Source of the DNA: Bombella dulcis
GTDB taxonomy: Bacteria; Pseudomonadota; Alphaproteobacteria; Acetobacterales; Acetobacteraceae
Reading direction: 5' to 3'
DNA: 64,000 nucleotides
Assembly: GCF_026385505.1 (NCBI RefSeq)
Contig: NZ_JANIDV010000005.1
Span: forward strand, 1 to 64,000
This document shows, piece by piece, positions 62,426 through 64,000 of this stretch. The position numbers were made by a program, and so were the translations under genes. The first letter of the stretch is position 1; every line of letters begins with the position of its first letter. The notes under the pieces were generated by a model. That model was not told the origin of the DNA, did no database searches, and saw nothing but the letters and a program-made list of their open reading frames with translations.

Positions 62426-64000
62426 TTATTCTGTGGGCATGGGAGGAGTCTGAGGGGGAATTCCTTTTCTCTTGGGATTATTCAGCCATTCTGCAATCTG
62501 ATCAATGAAATCCCAGACATCGCCTTTTGCTGGTCTGACATAATCATCCTTACTTGGGTCGTCTCCCATTTTTTCAAATGCGGGGATTAGCCATTTTGAA
62601 CCGTGTCTAGACTTGGGTATTTGTAGTTCAGGTAGCCAATTCTCCAACTCACCATGGGGGATTATGAAAATCCCATAATCTTTCCAGTATTTGATATGTT
62701 CTTTGGCAAATTGGAGGTCGTCGCCTTTGAGAATGGATATTCCTCCTTTTGATTTGTATTCCTTTTCTGATTTTTTTAGTCTTTCATTTATATCTGCTCT
62801 TTCTTCCCTAAGTGATTTTTTCTTTGGTTCAGGAATGTTTGCAGATTTTAGAAATTTATTCAGTTCATCATTTCCACATTTGAAGAAATCGATGTCACAT
62901 ATAGCGGCGGCCGGGATGCCAATTTCTCTGAGTGGAGCAAGTATTTCAGGGATAGTCTGTTTGTTTTGTGCATTCAGGAAAAGACAGTTTGGTATTCCCC
63001 TTCCTGCTTCTAATAGACGTTCATTGATTTCCTGATAAAAAGCTCGGTCTGAGTCTGCTTCAGTGACTATGACACTTTCGTAGAAAAGCCCCGCCATTAC
63101 ACCAGTTGAACGGAGTAAGGGATTTTTCATTAAATGAGATATGCGTTTGCTTTCTAACATACGGGCGGCTGCATGGCCTTCACGGTGTGTTAGCCTGACT
63201 ATGTTGATTGGCACACCGGCCTGTATGCACCCCATGAGGAAGTGGGAGCTGTGTGTTGCGGCAAGCATCTGCTTTGTACCGTCGGTTTGAGACAACAATC
63301 TAGCTATTTCGAGGCCTAGTTTGAAAGCAAGTGGGGGATGTAAAAAGGCTTCTGGTTCGTCTATTAAAATCAGACGTGGATCACCTGCAATTATTTCTGA
63401 TATGATACCAATGAAAGATTTTAATCCGTCACTTGATTCTGAAACGAGATGAGCTTTTTTATGGAATTCAATGGATGGTTCATTGAGTCCTTTTTCTAAG
63501 TCATCGGATATTGGAGGGGTGGGAGAAAGTCTGAGGCGAAGGTGCTTTCCATCTGTCGGATCCATGACTACGTAGCGATTGAATCCTCTGAAAATTATAT
63601 TTCTAAATTCGTTACGTAAGTTGTTATTGCGGAATAATTTTTGGAAACTAAGTACAGGTCTATTGTGTAAGTTGCCTATGGGTTGTTGATTGATGATATC
63701 CATACGATTGTGGCCATCAAGAAAAATTGTACATTGGTTTGTATAAGTGCTTATGAAGAAAGGTCTGTGATCTGGTGAGTTTGGGTAGAAAGAAACTTCT
63801 TCTAAAAAAGATTTTCTATCATCCTTATCTAATTCTAAAAAACACTCTTGATATTCATTCATGTAAGGCTTATCAAGGTAGTCATATATAACTTCTACTG
63901 AATTTTTTGAAAAATCTTCTATGGTTTTTTCATCTTTTTTTTAAATATGATCTCTTCCAATAAAAGATTTTCATTATATTTTTCATCGGGTTCATTTTCA
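62426..64000 (-). CDS. OLD-like AAA ATPase with TOPRIM domain, 5' end outside the window, frameshifted
   Basis: The last 478 codons run from ATG 63862, but the frame stays open to a TAA at 63941-63943 and homology to the ATPase fold suggests that ATG is internal. The visible part has ABC-type DLKSFIGI-like signature region (ESSDGLKSFIGIISEI), Walker B LILIDEPEAFLHPPLA, the His switch ATHSSHFLMG, then a TOPRIM domain (VIVTEADSDRAFYQEINE; ICDIDFF) and a C-terminal charged region. The Walker A must be upstream. Upstream frame 63919-64000 would join through the A8 tract. The gene is distinctly AT-richer than neighbours, suggesting transfer. OLD-type nucleases act in phage defence; role here is inference. 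Confidence 0.75.
63919..64000 (-). pseudogene. Upstream frame segment of the OLD-like ATPase, ends at TAG after A8 tract
   Basis: Read on the minus strand from the window edge, a frame gives ENEPDEKYNENLLLEEIIF followed by KKKMKKP and TAG at 63919-63921. Its composition matches the downstream ATPase. It is probably the continuation of the same protein, offset by one base. Whether this is a broken gene, a sequencing slip or a recoding site cannot be told from this window. Confidence 0.5.
63934..63942 (-). other. Candidate -1 frameshift site (A AAA AAG in phase)
   Basis: The tract on the minus strand is TTT AAA AAA AAG in the upstream frame. It contains the heptamer A AAA AAG in the correct phase for -1 slippage, the type used in E. 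coli dnaX and some transposases. After a -1 shift reading continues AAA AAA GAT GAA into the downstream frame. A run of eight A also allows transcriptional slippage. No strong downstream hairpin was seen. Confidence 0.5.

Noticed and set aside
1..64000. CRISPR arrays, insertion sequences, prophage or integrons
   Set aside because: No regularly spaced direct repeats, transposase, integrase or phage structural proteins were seen in reading both strands.

Overview
The window is a GC-rich alphaproteobacterial chromosome segment, most likely from an acetic acid bacterium (Acetobacteraceae). That placement is an inference from three things: the protein sequences (a FYDLN-type acidic protein, fused two-domain M16 peptidase, ArsR-methyltransferase regulator next to metE/metF), the gene orders (ffs-dnaX-ybaB-recR; dusB-ntr-hfq-hflX; thrS-infC), and paired MFS sugar porters. 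It is mostly ordinary core chromosome. No transposase, integrase, CRISPR array or rRNA was recognised. One tRNA (His) and one SRP RNA are present.

Layout. 1-5.4 kb: a DUF1460 protein, class II cyclic-nucleotide phosphodiesterase, a DUF3465-like secreted protein, and clpA/clpS. 5.7-13.6 kb: D,D-carboxypeptidase, map, ggt, SRP RNA, dnaX-ybaB-recR and a reductase-like SDR. 13.6-18.8 kb: a secreted protein of unknown role, the FYDLN-type acidic protein, aroA-cmk and rpsA. 19-26.5 kb: a three-gene glycosyltransferase block with very large multidomain enzymes. 26.5-35.1 kb: M16 peptidase, two small envelope genes, then a methionine block (metE diverging from arsR-methyltransferase and metF) with a perfect palindromic operator candidate and a structured metE leader. 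35.2-41.8 kb: infC/thrS, a GT9 enzyme, grpE, an AT-rich non-coding island, rapZ and a Zur-like regulator. 41.9-47.7 kb: two tandem sugar porters, a GT92-like transferase and pyrD. 47.8-55.5 kb: dusB, a reduced NtrC-like protein, ntrY, ntrX, hfq and hflX. 55.5-61.7 kb: a SulP transporter, tRNA-His, an envelope protein, rplM-rpsI and ilvE. 61.7-64 kb: a Sel1-repeat protein and an AT-richer OLD-like ATPase/TOPRIM gene cut by the window edge.

Points of most interest: (i) the terminal ATPase gene is split into two frames at a run of eight A that contains an A AAA AAG heptamer in the correct phase for -1 frameshifting; (ii) the ntr locus has no NtrB, and its NtrC has no receiver domain, no Walker A lysine and no GAFTGA loop; (iii) the methionine block combines an operator candidate, a terminator-like hairpin and a nested leader structure; (iv) clpS is preceded by a 13-codon ORF whose ribosome binding site lies in a hairpin; (v) infC has its Shine-Dalgarno sequence placed for an AUA start; (vi) the glycosyltransferases carry internal repeats and a duplicated C-terminal domain.

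All assignments come from reading the sequence and recalled family motifs; no database search was made.
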